Made by a program: the position numbers and the translations under genes. A DNA stretch of 64,000 bases, taken from Flavobacterium sp. HSC-32F16 (lineage in GTDB: Bacteria > Bacteroidota > Bacteroidia > Flavobacteriales > Flavobacteriaceae). The notes beneath the pieces are model-generated. The model was given only the letters and a program-made list of their open reading frames with translations, did not search any database and had not been told where the DNA came from. How positions within the stretch are numbered: position 1 is the first letter of the stretch; each line of letters opens with the position of its first letter. The stretch is from positions 186,001 to 250,000 of the forward strand of contig NZ_JALKAC010000004.1 of assembly GCF_024171645.1 (NCBI RefSeq), read 5' to 3'. Positions 44,161 through 53,732 of this stretch are shown here, piece after piece.

Positions 44161-44553
44161 ATGTCGGGAGAAAAAGATTTGAAGATATTGCTTAAAAGCA
44201 TGAGACCGGAACACAAATCTGGAGATTATGTTTTTTGTAAAGTCGAAAAATTAGAAAATCTGAATTTAGATGAAATTGATATGATTTTTCGAGAAGAAGA
44301 AGCTGTAACACTGATCCTGAAAAAGGAAATTGCCGATAGACTCAATTTAGAATATTCTGTTGTAATGTGCTGGATTACACTTTCTGTACATTCTTCATTA
44401 GAAGCCGTTGGATTGACGGCAGCTTTTTCTAAAGCACTTTCGGATCATGAAATAAGCTGCAATGTTGTGGCAGCATTTTATCATGATCATATTTTTGTAA
44501 ATAAGAAAGATATGACAAAGGCAATGGGAATTTTAAATTCATTTTCAAACTAA
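44161..44553 (+). CDS. ACT-domain protein
   Basis: 130 residues, two ACT-like halves of the CASTOR/ACT_7 type. The second half reads CWITLSVHSSLEAVGLTAAFSKALSDHEISCNVVAAFYHDHIFV, a well-known arrangement in small bacterial proteins that bind amino acids. No catalytic domain. It follows the esterase by 19 bp, so the two may form one transcript. Ligand and function unknown. Confidence 0.82.
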   Translation: MSGEKDLKILLKSMRPEHKSGDYVFCKVEKLENLNLDEIDMIFREEEAVTLILKKEIADRLNLEYSVVMCWITLSVHSSLEAVGLTAAFSKALSDHEISCNVVAAFYHDHIFVNKKDMTKAMGILNSFSN

Positions 44554-44591
44554 CCTCATCTGGAACAATCCTGTTTTCCTGACATCACAAT

Positions 44592-44628
44592 AAAAAGCCA
44601 AATCTTTTTTTTTAAGATTTGGCTTTTT
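44592..44628 (+). terminator. Terminator after the ACT-protein gene
   Basis: AAAAAGCCAAATCTT (44592-44606) / AAGATTTGGCTTTTT (44614-44628), perfect 15-bp stem, T run. Confidence 0.9.
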
Positions 44629-44712
44629 TTGATACTTTATTACGGGAAAGCGTATTTGTAAGAAAAATTTATTCACTACGTTTGCAAAAAATAAAAAAAC
44701 ACCCTTAAACCA

Positions 44713-45330
44713 ATGAAAAATTATTTAATTCTTATTATTTTGTTGTTTTCAATGAAAATTGCTGCACAAAATGATGCTAAAGCCAAATTTCAGAAAAATA
44801 AATATGAATTGGCTGTTTCTTATTACAAAAAATCAGATTTTATTAATGCCTTAGACCAATTTTCAATTGCATCTAAAATTAAACCGGAAAATGAAATAGG
44901 GCAGGAATCAATTAAAAAGGTTGATACTTTGAAAGAAATTTTAAGAAAGGAAATTTTAGAAAAAGTAAACGGAACATGGTTGATGACTGGAGATAAGCCA
45001 AGCTGGACAGTAAATGCTAATGACAGTTTTAAGAATAAATTAGTTGATGAATTAGTAGAAATTGGCAACAATAAAATTTTGTTTTATGAGATAGATCGTA
45101 AAACAAAAGCTAAAAAACTTATGAAAACCGAAGATTTGGTTTATTATAATATGGATAAAACAGATGCTTTATATTCGGCATTTATTTTATCAGATGGTAC
45201 AATTTGGAATTGTACTGTTGATGAAAAATCTAAAGTTTTGCATGTAGTTAATATTGCAAAAAAAGGAGAAAATGGAGTTGAAAAAATTACAGAAAATAAC
45301 GAGGAAGTATATTATAAAAAAGCGATTTAA
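44713..45330 (+). CDS. Secreted hypothetical protein with short TPR-like start
   Basis: 205 residues. Signal peptide MKNYLILIILLFSMKIAA, cut before QND. Residues 25-65 look like one TPR pair (FQKNKYELAVSYYKKSDFINAL). The remainder, starting VNGTWLMTGDKPSWTVNAND, resembles lipocalin-like beta-rich envelope proteins. I do not recognise a named family. It stands alone between two terminators. Confidence 0.68.
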   Translation: MKNYLILIILLFSMKIAAQNDAKAKFQKNKYELAVSYYKKSDFINALDQFSIASKIKPENEIGQESIKKVDTLKEILRKEILEKVNGTWLMTGDKPSWTVNANDSFKNKLVDELVEIGNNKILFYEIDRKTKAKKLMKTEDLVYYNMDKTDALYSAFILSDGTIWNCTVDEKSKVLHVVNIAKKGENGVEKITENNEEVYYKKAI

Positions 45331-45353
45331 ACTTCACTTCTATCAAAATTTTG

Positions 45354-45383
45354 AAAAAGGAATCTAATTTTAGATTCCTTTTT
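45354..45383 (+). terminator. Terminator after the gene at 44713
   Basis: AAAAAGGAATCTA (45354-45366) / TAGATTCCTTTTT (45371-45383), 4-base loop. Confidence 0.88.
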
Positions 45384-45450
45384 TGTTTTTGAAAATCATT
45401 GTAAAGTATTTTTTAGCCATAAATTTGTATTTCAATCAATAGACTTTAAA

Positions 45451-45855
45451 ATGGAAATTAAAGAAATTCAAGCATCAGAAACCTGGCACATCAGACATGA
45501 AGTGATGTGGCCCAATCAGTCTTTTGAATTTGTACAGCTGGAAGAAGATAATTTAGGATTTCACTTTGGAGTTTTTGAAAATAATAAATTGGTTTCTATA
45601 GTTTCCTGCTTTATTGAAGACAGAGAAATGCAGTTTCGAAAATTAGCCACTTTAGAAGAGTTTCAAGGAAAAGGAATAGCTTCTCATCTTTTAAAATATA
45701 TTCTGCAATTTGCGAAAGATAAAGATTTAGAAAGAGTCTGGTGCAACGCCCGAAACAATAAAAAAACGTTTTATGAGAAATTCGGAATGAAAGATACTTT
45801 TAGAACGTTTACTAAAGCAGGTCAGGAGTTTACAATAATGGAAATTTTTATTTGA
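45451..45855 (+). CDS. GNAT-family N-acetyltransferase
   Basis: 134 residues. Starts MEIKEIQASETWHIRHEVMW. Acetyl-CoA loop LEEFQGKGIASHLLKY (Q-x-x-G-x-A), then WCNARNNKKTFYEKFGMKD, the usual NAR...FYxKxGF end for amino-acid or small-amine acetyltransferases. Acceptor unknown. Monocistronic. Confidence 0.9.
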   Translation: MEIKEIQASETWHIRHEVMWPNQSFEFVQLEEDNLGFHFGVFENNKLVSIVSCFIEDREMQFRKLATLEEFQGKGIASHLLKYILQFAKDKDLERVWCNARNNKKTFYEKFGMKDTFRTFTKAGQEFTIMEIFI

Positions 45856-46037
45856 GAATAAAATTATGTAAACACTTGTTTTTTAAATGTATATGTTTTT
45901 AGGCTGTCGCAGAAAATAAATATTTTAATAAAAATGTTGAATATTAAATCAATGAAAACGTTTTCGTTTTATATAACTGTTAAACCTTGTTAAAAATTCT
46001 TTTTTTGTTTTAATACTTTTACTACTTTCGCACCCAA

Positions 46038-46412
46038 ATGAGAAAGATAATAGTATTTCTAGTATTCATGAATTTGCTTCTGCTGGGCGGAGGTCAATAT
46101 CTTAATGCGAATACTTTTTCTCATAATCATCATCTTGCACAAAAGCATAGAGTTAAATTCACAAATCAGGATCGTGGAACTTCAATTATTGAAGATGCCG
46201 ATATTGATTTAGAAGAAGATCTTCTTGGAAATGATGATGCTGATTTGCTTACGAATAAGTATTTTGCTGCTTCGTATAGTTTGGTAGACACTTTGTATCT
46301 GGCACTTTCAGATCAGTCTGCTGCGAATGATTCCAATCGTTTAAAAATTTCTACGCCTTTCTTAGGGCATTCAAATCCTATTTATATTACTCAACGAGTA
46401 TTAAGAATTTGA
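46038..46412 (+). CDS. Small exported hypothetical protein ahead of the RND operon
   Basis: 124 residues. N-terminal hydrophobic segment MRKIIVFLVFMNLLLLGGGQ then ANTF, likely a signal peptide. The mature part is acidic (IIEDADIDLEEDLLGNDDAD) and has His-rich SHNHHLAQKH near its start. No family recognised. It is 178 bp before the efflux adaptor in the same direction. Upstream TACTTTCG (46023-46030), 8 bp before the ATG, resembles a -7 element, which would give a very short leader. Confidence 0.6.
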   Translation: MRKIIVFLVFMNLLLLGGGQYLNANTFSHNHHLAQKHRVKFTNQDRGTSIIEDADIDLEEDLLGNDDADLLTNKYFAASYSLVDTLYLALSDQSAANDSNRLKISTPFLGHSNPIYITQRVLRI

Positions 46413-46590
46413 TTTTAAAGTATACATCGGTTACCTTGTCGTGATCTGCATATCTCGTTGATGTATATTTATTTTTTTACTTCTTCTTATATGAAAGTTA
46501 AGTTCTGACTAAGGCTGGCTGATGCATTTAATCATCCAAAAAGGAATCTTTATTCCAAAGCATTCAATCGCTTAATTTCCAAACTAAATC

Positions 46591-47673
46591 ATGAAAAGAA
46601 TTATCTTGTTCACAGGCTTTATGGCCTTAGTGTGCTTAACTAGCTGTACATCTAAAAAAGAAGAGAAAGAAGAAGCAGAAAAATTCACGGTTACTAATCC
46701 GGTTAGAATTGATACTTCATTTACAAAAGAATACGTTTCGCAGATTAAATCTGTTCGAAATATCGAAATCCGCGCCCAGGAAAAAGGGTTTTTACAAAAT
46801 ATTTATGTTGACGAAGGACAGTTTGTAAAAAAAGGACAGCTGCTGTTTAAAATTATGCCCAATATGTATGAGGCTGAATTACTTAAAGCACAGTCTGAAC
46901 AAAAATCAGTGGAAATTGAATTACAAAATTCAAAATTACTGGCAGATAAAAATATCGTTTCTAAAAACGAATTAAGTGTAGCTCAGGCAAAATTGCAATC
47001 TGCAAAAGCTGAGGTTGCGCTGGCAAAACTTCATTTATCATTTACAGAAATCAGAGCTCCGTTTGACGGAACAATCGACAGAATTCCTTTAAAATTAGGA
47101 AGTTTAATCGATGAAGGCGAATTGTTGACAAGCCTTTCAGACAACAGTCAGATGTTTGCTTACTTCAACGTTTCTGAACCAGAATATCTTCAGTACGAAA
47201 CCAACATCAAAGACCGTGCTGATAACAAAGTAAATTTAGTTTTAGCTAACGGTGATACTTTCAAGGACAAAGGAAATGTTGAAGTTATAGAAAGCGAATT
47301 TAACAATGAAACTGGAAATATTGCTTTTAGAGCAAGGTTCCCAAACTCAGGGAAATTGCTTAGAAATGGCGAAACGGGACAAGTTCAGATGAACGTTCCA
47401 TTGAAAAACGCTATTGTAATTCCGCAGAAAGCTACTTACGAAATTCAGGATAAAAAATATGTTTTTGTTATTGATAAAAATGATAAAGTAAGCTCAAGAG
47501 AAATAACGATTACAGGTGAAATTCCTGATTTATACGTGATCAAAAGCGGACTTAATGAAAATGACAAAATCTTACTTGAAGGTGTTCAGAAAGTAAAAGA
47601 AAACGACAAAATTAAATACGAATTTGAATCTCCTAAAAAGGTAATAAATAACCTGCGCTTGAAAGCAGAGTAA
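46591..47673 (+). CDS. RND efflux periplasmic adaptor (membrane fusion lipoprotein)
   Basis: 360 residues. Lipoprotein signal MKRIILFTGFMALVCLTSC, lipid Cys19. Lipoyl halves VRNIEIRAQEKGFLQNIYV (followed by GQFVKKGQLLF) and FTEIRAPFDGTIDRIP surround a short coiled coil (about 90-140); beta-barrel and membrane-proximal domains follow (NGETGQVQMNVPLKNAIVIP). AcrA/MexA type. First gene of a tripartite drug/solvent pump; 106 bp from the permease gene. Confidence 0.94.
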   Translation: MKRIILFTGFMALVCLTSCTSKKEEKEEAEKFTVTNPVRIDTSFTKEYVSQIKSVRNIEIRAQEKGFLQNIYVDEGQFVKKGQLLFKIMPNMYEAELLKAQSEQKSVEIELQNSKLLADKNIVSKNELSVAQAKLQSAKAEVALAKLHLSFTEIRAPFDGTIDRIPLKLGSLIDEGELLTSLSDNSQMFAYFNVSEPEYLQYETNIKDRADNKVNLVLANGDTFKDKGNVEVIESEFNNETGNIAFRARFPNSGKLLRNGETGQVQMNVPLKNAIVIPQKATYEIQDKKYVFVIDKNDKVSSREITITGEIPDLYVIKSGLNENDKILLEGVQKVKENDKIKYEFESPKKVINNLRLKAE

Positions 47674-47779
47674 AATTAGTGTTCAGTCGCAGTTTTAAGT
47701 ATTCAGTTTTATTTTGAAATTCTAGAATTGTACTGATTTATTGATTTCCTTTTGATTTAATCATTAAAAAAATATAAAA

Positions 47780-50700
47780 ATGTTTAATAAATTTATTCAA
47801 AGACCTGTATTGTCGATAGTAATATCGCTGATAATTGTCTTTTTAGGAGTATTGTCGGTATTAAATTTACCTATTACGCAATTCCCTACAATTTCGCCTC
47901 CAATGGTGAATGTTACCGCAGATTATCCTGGATCTAATGGTGAATTGATGGTTAAGGCGGTTGTTATTCCTTTAGAAAGAGCTTTAAATGGAGTTCCGGG
48001 AATGAAATATATGGCTTCTGATGCCGGAAATGATGGTGAAGCTACTATAAAAGTAGTGTTTAACTTAGGAACAGATCCAAATCAGGCTGCTATTAACGTT
48101 CAGAACCGTGTGGCTTCAGTTACCAATAAATTACCTCCTTTGGTAATTCGTGAAGGTATTAAAATTACACGTGAAGTGCCGAGTATGTTGATGTACGTGA
48201 ACCTTTACAGTACAGACAAAAATACCGACATGAAGTTCTTGTATAACTATGCCGATATCAACGTACTTTCTGAATTGAAAAGGGTAAACGGTATTGGTTC
48301 TGGAGATATCTTAGGAACACGTGAATATGCTATGCGTATTTGGTTAAAACCTGATCGTATGCTGGCTTATAAAATTTCTGCTGATGAAATAATGGAAGCA
48401 TTATCTAGTCAGAGTTTGGAAGCTTCTCCGGGTAAAACGGGAGAAAGTTCTGGTAAACGTTCACAGGCATTTGAATACGTTTTGAAATATTCAGGACGTT
48501 TTACAACGAAAGAACAATATGAGAATATTGTAGTAAAAGCAAATCCAAACGGTGAACTTTTGAGATTGAAAGATGTTGCTAAAGTTGAATTTGGAAGTTC
48601 GATGTACGATATCTATTCGAATTTGAATGGAAGACCATCTGCCGCTATTGTATTAAAACAATCTTTTGGAAGTAATGCCAATCAGGTTATTGAAGAAGTA
48701 AAAGCTAAACTGGAAAAAATCAAACAAAGATTTCCAAAAGGAATGGATTACGAAATTTCATATGACGTTTCTAAATTCCTTGATGCTTCTATCGAAAAAG
48801 TAATTCACACGCTTGTTGAAGCCTTTATTCTGGTAGGTTTGGTAGTTTTCCTTTTCTTAGGAGACTGGCGTTCTACGGTTATTCCGGCAATTGCGGTACC
48901 GGTTTCGTTAGTAGGAACCTTTGTGTTCATGACCTTCTTCGATATTTCGTTGAACTTAATTACGTTATTTGCTTTGGTTTTGGCAATTGGGGTCGTCGTC
49001 GATGATGCGATTGTGGTTATCGAAGCCGTTCACGCCAAAATGGAAGAAGAACATCTCTCTCCATTTAAAGCGACTAAAAAAGCAATGCATGAGATTGCAG
49101 GAGCAATTATCGCAATTACTTTCTTGATGGCGGCGGTATTTATTCCGGTTGCTTTTATGTCAGGTCCTGTTGGGGTATTTTACAGACAATTTTCTGTAAC
49201 TATGGCTACTGCGATTATCCTTTCGGGTATTGTGGCTTTAACATTAACACCGGCACTTTGTGCGATGATGTTAAAAAACAATCATAATCAGCCTAAAAAG
49301 AAAACTCCAGCAAATAGATTTATTGATGCTTTCAACGAAAAATTCAATTTAGCACAAGGTAAATATCAAAACCTATTAGCTAAAATTGTTAGCAGAAGAG
49401 TCGTTACTATCGTAGCGCTTTTAGGTTTCTGTGCCGGAACATGGTTAATAAGCAGTACTGTTCCTTCAGGATTTATTCCGAATGAAGACCAGGGGATGTT
49501 TTATGCTGTAATCCAGACACCTCCGGGGTCATCTTTAGAGAGAACTAATAACATTGCAGAAAGAGTTCAAAAAATTGCAGAAGATATCGACGGAGTAAAA
49601 TCAGTTTCATCATTAGCAGGTTATGAAATTCTGTCTGAGGGTACAGGAGCTAACTCAGGAACTTGTTTGGTTAACTTGAAAGACTGGAGTGACAGAAAAG
49701 AATCTGTAGTTGAGATCATGCATGACATGGAGGAAAAATGTAAAGATATTACGGGAGCAAATATCGAGTTTTTCCAACCGCCTGCTGTACCGGGATATGG
49801 TGCTGCCGGAGGATTTGAGCTTCGTTTATTAGATAAAACAGGTTCTGTTGATTATAAAAGAATGGAACAGGTAAACAACGATTTTGTCGCTGAATTGAAT
49901 AAACAGCCGGAATTATCAAACGTATTTAGTTTTTACAGCTCAAGTTTTCCTCAATATATGATGAAAGTCGACAATGATTTGGCACAGCAAAAAGGGGTTT
50001 CTATCGAAAATGCGATGAATACTTTGTCAACTCTTGTAGGAAGTAACTATGAGATCAGTTTTATTAAATTCGGAATTAACTATAAAGTAATTGTTCAGGC
50101 TTCACCAGAATATCGTGCACAGCCGGATGATATTTTAAAATTGTATGTAAAAAATGATCGTGATGAAATGGTGCCTTTTTCTGCTTTTATGAAATTAGAA
50201 AAAGTGTACGGACTTTCAGAAATTACACGTCACAATATGTATACCTCAACACAAATCAGTGGTTCTCCAGCCGCGGGTTATAGTTCTGGCACAGCGATTA
50301 AAGTAATTCAGAGAATAGCGGCTGAAAAATTACCAAGAGGATATGACATTGACTGGGCAGGTATTTCTGCCGATGAGGTAGCACAGGGTAACCAGGCTAT
50401 TTGGGTTTTCTTAATTTGTTTAGGATTCGTTTACTTAGTATTAGCGGCTCAATATGAGAGTTTTATTCTGCCATTGTCAGTAATTCTTTCGTTGCCGGCA
50501 GGTATTTTTGGAGCATTCCTTTTGTTAAAACTAACAGGATTAGAGAATAACATTTATGCTCAGGTTGCCATGGTAATGCTGATTGGTTTATTGGGTAAAA
50601 ATGCCGTATTAATTGTAGAGTTTGCGATACAAAGGCACGCAGCTGGTAAGTCAGTTTTAGATGCTGCAATGGAAGGAGCAAAAGCAAGGTTCCGTCCAAT

Positions 50701-50947
50701 TTTGATGACTTCGTTTGCCTTTATTGCAGGTTTATTGCCGCTTACTTTTGCAACGGGTCCGGGTAAAATTGGTAACAGAACAATTGGTACTGCGGCTGCC
50801 GGAGGTATGCTTATAGGAACCATTTGCGGTGTATTTGTAATTCCGGGCTTGTATTTCATTTTTGCCAAAATTGCGGAGAAACACAAGCTGGTAAAACATG
50901 AAGAAGAAAATCCATTAACAGAAGAAATTGATAACAATCATGTATAA
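47780..50947 (+). CDS. RND multidrug efflux permease (HAE1 family, AcrB-like)
   Basis: 1055 residues, full length. Begins MFNKFIQRPVLSIVISLIIV. Proton-relay Asp pair in TM4 as GVVVDDAIVVIEAVHAKME, pore-domain repeats, and a paired second half (VMLIGLLGKNAVLIVEFA with the conserved Lys). FIPNEDQGMFYAVIQTPPGSS is the HAE1-type start of the second periplasmic half. Exports amphiphilic drugs from the periplasm using proton force. Its last codons overlap the start of the outer-membrane factor. Confidence 0.96.
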   Translation: MFNKFIQRPVLSIVISLIIVFLGVLSVLNLPITQFPTISPPMVNVTADYPGSNGELMVKAVVIPLERALNGVPGMKYMASDAGNDGEATIKVVFNLGTDPNQAAINVQNRVASVTNKLPPLVIREGIKITREVPSMLMYVNLYSTDKNTDMKFLYNYADINVLSELKRVNGIGSGDILGTREYAMRIWLKPDRMLAYKISADEIMEALSSQSLEASPGKTGESSGKRSQAFEYVLKYSGRFTTKEQYENIVVKANPNGELLRLKDVAKVEFGSSMYDIYSNLNGRPSAAIVLKQSFGSNANQVIEEVKAKLEKIKQRFPKGMDYEISYDVSKFLDASIEKVIHTLVEAFILVGLVVFLFLGDWRSTVIPAIAVPVSLVGTFVFMTFFDISLNLITLFALVLAIGVVVDDAIVVIEAVHAKMEEEHLSPFKATKKAMHEIAGAIIAITFLMAAVFIPVAFMSGPVGVFYRQFSVTMATAIILSGIVALTLTPALCAMMLKNNHNQPKKKTPANRFIDAFNEKFNLAQGKYQNLLAKIVSRRVVTIVALLGFCAGTWLISSTVPSGFIPNEDQGMFYAVIQTPPGSSLERTNNIAERVQKIAEDIDGVKSVSSLAGYEILSEGTGANSGTCLVNLKDWSDRKESVVEIMHDMEEKCKDITGANIEFFQPPAVPGYGAAGGFELRLLDKTGSVDYKRMEQVNNDFVAELNKQPELSNVFSFYSSSFPQYMMKVDNDLAQQKGVSIENAMNTLSTLVGSNYEISFIKFGINYKVIVQASPEYRAQPDDILKLYVKNDRDEMVPFSAFMKLEKVYGLSEITRHNMYTSTQISGSPAAGYSSGTAIKVIQRIAAEKLPRGYDIDWAGISADEVAQGNQAIWVFLICLGFVYLVLAAQYESFILPLSVILSLPAGIFGAFLLLKLTGLENNIYAQVAMVMLIGLLGKNAVLIVEFAIQRHAAGKSVLDAAMEGAKARFRPILMTSFAFIAGLLPLTFATGPGKIGNRTIGTAAAGGMLIGTICGVFVIPGLYFIFAKIAEKHKLVKHEEENPLTEEIDNNHV

Positions 50948-52391
50948 AGTTAAAACATATCAATACAGTATTGCATTGGGCTTATGTCTTGCCGTGGCAG
51001 GATGTAAAGCTCCTGCACCTGAGGCAGCAATAACTACAAACACACCAGTTCCTGAGTCATTTGGAACAACAGCTGTAACTCAGGATGCAAATAATAATAC
51101 CGCTGCTTTAGCCTGGAAAGATTACTTTAAAGATCAGAATCTAGTAGATTTAATAGATGCTGCCCTTAAAAATAATCAAGAACTAAATATTACTTTACAG
51201 GAAATCGAAATCGCAAAGAACGATATTCGTGTAAAGAAAGGACTTTTATTGCCTACAGCTGGTTTACGAGCTGGAGCTGGAGTAGAAAAAGTGGGTAGAT
51301 ATACGAGCCAAGGTGCTGGTGATGCTTCTACAGAAATTAAGCCTGGGAAAGAAATGCCGGACCCGCTGGGAGATTTTACGATTTCGGCGTATGCAAACTG
51401 GGAAGTAGATATTTGGAAAAAACTGCGTAATTCTAAAAAAGCGGCCTTAAACAGATATTTAGCTACGGTTGAAGGAAAAAACTTTGTTATTACAAACCTC
51501 ATCGCCGAAGTTGCTGATTCTTATTATGAATTATTGGCTTTGGATAATCAGTTGGATATTGTAAAACAAACCATCAAATTGCAGACCAATGCTTTAGAAA
51601 TTGTAAAAGTCCAAAAACAGGCAGCAAGAGCAACTGAATTGGGAGTTAAGAAATTTGAAGCTGAGGTTTTAACTTCACAAAGTATGGAGTTTGATATTTT
51701 ACAGCAGATAAAAGAAACTGAAAACAAAATTAACTTTTTGCTCGGAAGATATCCTCAGGAAATTAAAAGAACAAACAATACTAATTTTTTAAGTTTACTG
51801 CCGGCTGTTGTAACTTCTGGAATTCCGTCTCAATTGTTAGCGAACCGTCCGGATGTTAAACAAGCTGAATTAGAATTGGTTGCTTCAAAATTAGATGTGA
51901 AAATTGCTCGTGCTGAGTTTTATCCTTCTTTGGATATTACTGCGGCAATAGGAGTAAATGCTTTTAAACCTTCTTATTTGTTTACAATGCCAGAATCGCT
52001 TTTATATTCATTAGCGGGAGATTTAGTTGCACCTTTGATTAACAGAAATGCGATTAAGGCAGAATTTGCAAGTGCCAATGCAAGACAGCTTCAGGCTTTG
52101 TATAATTATGATCGTACGGTTTTGAATGCTTATTTAGAAGTTTCAAATCAATTGTCTAAAATTGAGAACCTTCAAAAAGGATATGACCTTAAGTCAAAAC
52201 AAGTTGATGCGCTGAATACTTCTATTGATGTTTCGAATGATTTATTTAAATCTGCCAGAGTCGATTATTTCGAAGTTTTAATGACACAAAGAGATGCATT
52301 AGAAGCCAAACTGGAATTAATAGATACTAAAAAAGAACAATTAAATGCTGCAGTCCATGTTTACAGAGACTTGGGCGGCGGATGGAAATAA
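50940..52391 (+). CDS. RND outer-membrane factor lipoprotein (NodT/OprM family)
   Basis: 483 residues from the ATG at 50940, which overlaps the permease stop by 8 bp. Lipobox LCLAVAGC gives an N-terminal lipid anchor. ALAWKDYFKDQNLVDLIDAALKNNQELNI is the standard N-terminal OMF signature, GIPSQLLANRPDVKQAELEL the mid signature, and ARAEFYPSLDITAAIG the second repeat. Completes the adaptor-permease-channel set. Confidence 0.95.
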   Translation: MYKVKTYQYSIALGLCLAVAGCKAPAPEAAITTNTPVPESFGTTAVTQDANNNTAALAWKDYFKDQNLVDLIDAALKNNQELNITLQEIEIAKNDIRVKKGLLLPTAGLRAGAGVEKVGRYTSQGAGDASTEIKPGKEMPDPLGDFTISAYANWEVDIWKKLRNSKKAALNRYLATVEGKNFVITNLIAEVADSYYELLALDNQLDIVKQTIKLQTNALEIVKVQKQAARATELGVKKFEAEVLTSQSMEFDILQQIKETENKINFLLGRYPQEIKRTNNTNFLSLLPAVVTSGIPSQLLANRPDVKQAELELVASKLDVKIARAEFYPSLDITAAIGVNAFKPSYLFTMPESLLYSLAGDLVAPLINRNAIKAEFASANARQLQALYNYDRTVLNAYLEVSNQLSKIENLQKGYDLKSKQVDALNTSIDVSNDLFKSARVDYFEVLMTQRDALEAKLELIDTKKEQLNAAVHVYRDLGGGWK

Positions 52392-52413
52392 TTTTGCCTG
52401 TTAATTTGTAGAG

Positions 52414-52451
52414 AAAAAGCCTTTCGGAAGTAAAGTTCTGAAAGGCTTTTT
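52414..52451. terminator. Bidirectional terminator after the RND operon
   Basis: AAAAAGCCTTTC (52414-52425) / GAAAGGCTTTTT (52440-52451), lying between convergent genes. Confidence 0.88.
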
Positions 52452-52492
52452 TATTTACTGATAAAAAGAATAATCAAAAATTTGGAAACAAA

Positions 52493-53617
52493 TCATTCAT
52501 CCTTTTTCGCACCATTTATTAATTCTATAATCTTTAAAGCGACGTCGCTTGACGATTGAAAATTTTGCCCGGTGACGATTCTTCCATCTGTTTCTATATG
52601 AGATACATTACGAGCAGAAAACTTAAAAATTCCTCCTCTCTCTTCAATTGTTTTTTGAATTAAGAATGGAAAGTACTTAAAATACTCCCCATCTTGTTTT
52701 TCAAATGAATCCGGATAGCCGCTAATTTTTTTCCCTGCTACTAAATACTTTCCATCATTTGTTTTTAAGTTTACAATTCCAGCAGTTCCATGACAAACAG
52801 AAGAGATAATACCCTTATTTTCTTCATATACTTTTAAAGTAATAGTTTGAATTTCTTTATTTTCGGGCACATCAAACATAGCAGATCCACCACCAATGTA
52901 ATGAACTGCTTTATAATTTTTTGTGTCAATTTCGTTGGGCTTTTTAGTGTTTTTTATAGCATACATAAAATCAGGATCAAACAAATACTGCTTTTGTAAA
53001 GTATTGGATGTATTGATATAGGCTAACGGAATGCTCCCTCCTTCCGGACTGACAAAATCGACGGTATATCCCGCTGTTTTAAAAGTATCGTAAGCATTGA
53101 TTATTTCAGAGAAACTATTGCCAGTAACGATAGTTGATTTACCGTAATGATCGGCATTAGAAACAATAAATAGAATGCGCTGTCCTGATTTATTAGTATT
53201 TAAACTGCTTGCCGATTTACTGATTATTTTCCATTCACCTTGAAGTTTTTTAAGTAAAAAGAGGTCAATAAATTCCAGTTTTTTTTCAGGAATTAATATT
53301 TCGGCTTTTGCTGAGGCTATATTGTTATACACATCAATTGAAATAATTCTGCCCATTCGCCCATTAAACTGACCGGGATTATCTTTTTTAAACCATTTGG
53401 TATATTCGGAGGCTGGTACAACCCAGAGTTCTTTGTCTTTATTACTTAAAAAGAGATTGGCTTCTGGATAAAATGCCTTTTCAATATTTTCAGGTTTATT
53501 GTAAGAAGTACCATTGATGTAATTTTCAATACATTTTTTAACTAATGCCTCTTCTGTTTGTGCCAATAAACAAGCCGGCAAAAATAACAGAGCGATAAAA
53601 CAGATAATTTTTTTCAT
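52493..53617 (-). CDS. Secreted two-domain protein: NTF2-like N-terminus fused to DJ-1/PfpI-type C-terminus
   Basis: 374 residues. Signal peptide MKKIICFIALLFLPACLLAQ. Residues 22-135 look like an NTF2/lumazine-binding-type domain (EALVKKCIENYINGTSYN; LLKKLQGEWKIISKS). Residues 146-370 are a DJ-1/PfpI domain of Hsp31 style: RILFIVSNADHY, nucleophile-elbow Cys275-His276 in ISSVCHGTAGIV, and GSAMFDV. Such domains act as glyoxalases, deglycases or chaperones. Two-domain, exported versions occur in Bacteroidota. Stand-alone gene; role not known. Confidence 0.82.
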   Translation of the reverse strand: MKKIICFIALLFLPACLLAQTEEALVKKCIENYINGTSYNKPENIEKAFYPEANLFLSNKDKELWVVPASEYTKWFKKDNPGQFNGRMGRIISIDVYNNIASAKAEILIPEKKLEFIDLFLLKKLQGEWKIISKSASSLNTNKSGQRILFIVSNADHYGKSTIVTGNSFSEIINAYDTFKTAGYTVDFVSPEGGSIPLAYINTSNTLQKQYLFDPDFMYAIKNTKKPNEIDTKNYKAVHYIGGGSAMFDVPENKEIQTITLKVYEENKGIISSVCHGTAGIVNLKTNDGKYLVAGKKISGYPDSFEKQDGEYFKYFPFLIQKTIEERGGIFKFSARNVSHIETDGRIVTGQNFQSSSDVALKIIELINGAKKDE

Positions 53618-53732
53618 AAACTTTTTTAAAAATTAATTTTTATCAAAGCTATGATTAGGAGAATTTTAAGGAGTACGGATTTATAAATTTAGTACTACTG
53701 ATTTATAAATTGAGACAAAAAAAGTGATGTAA

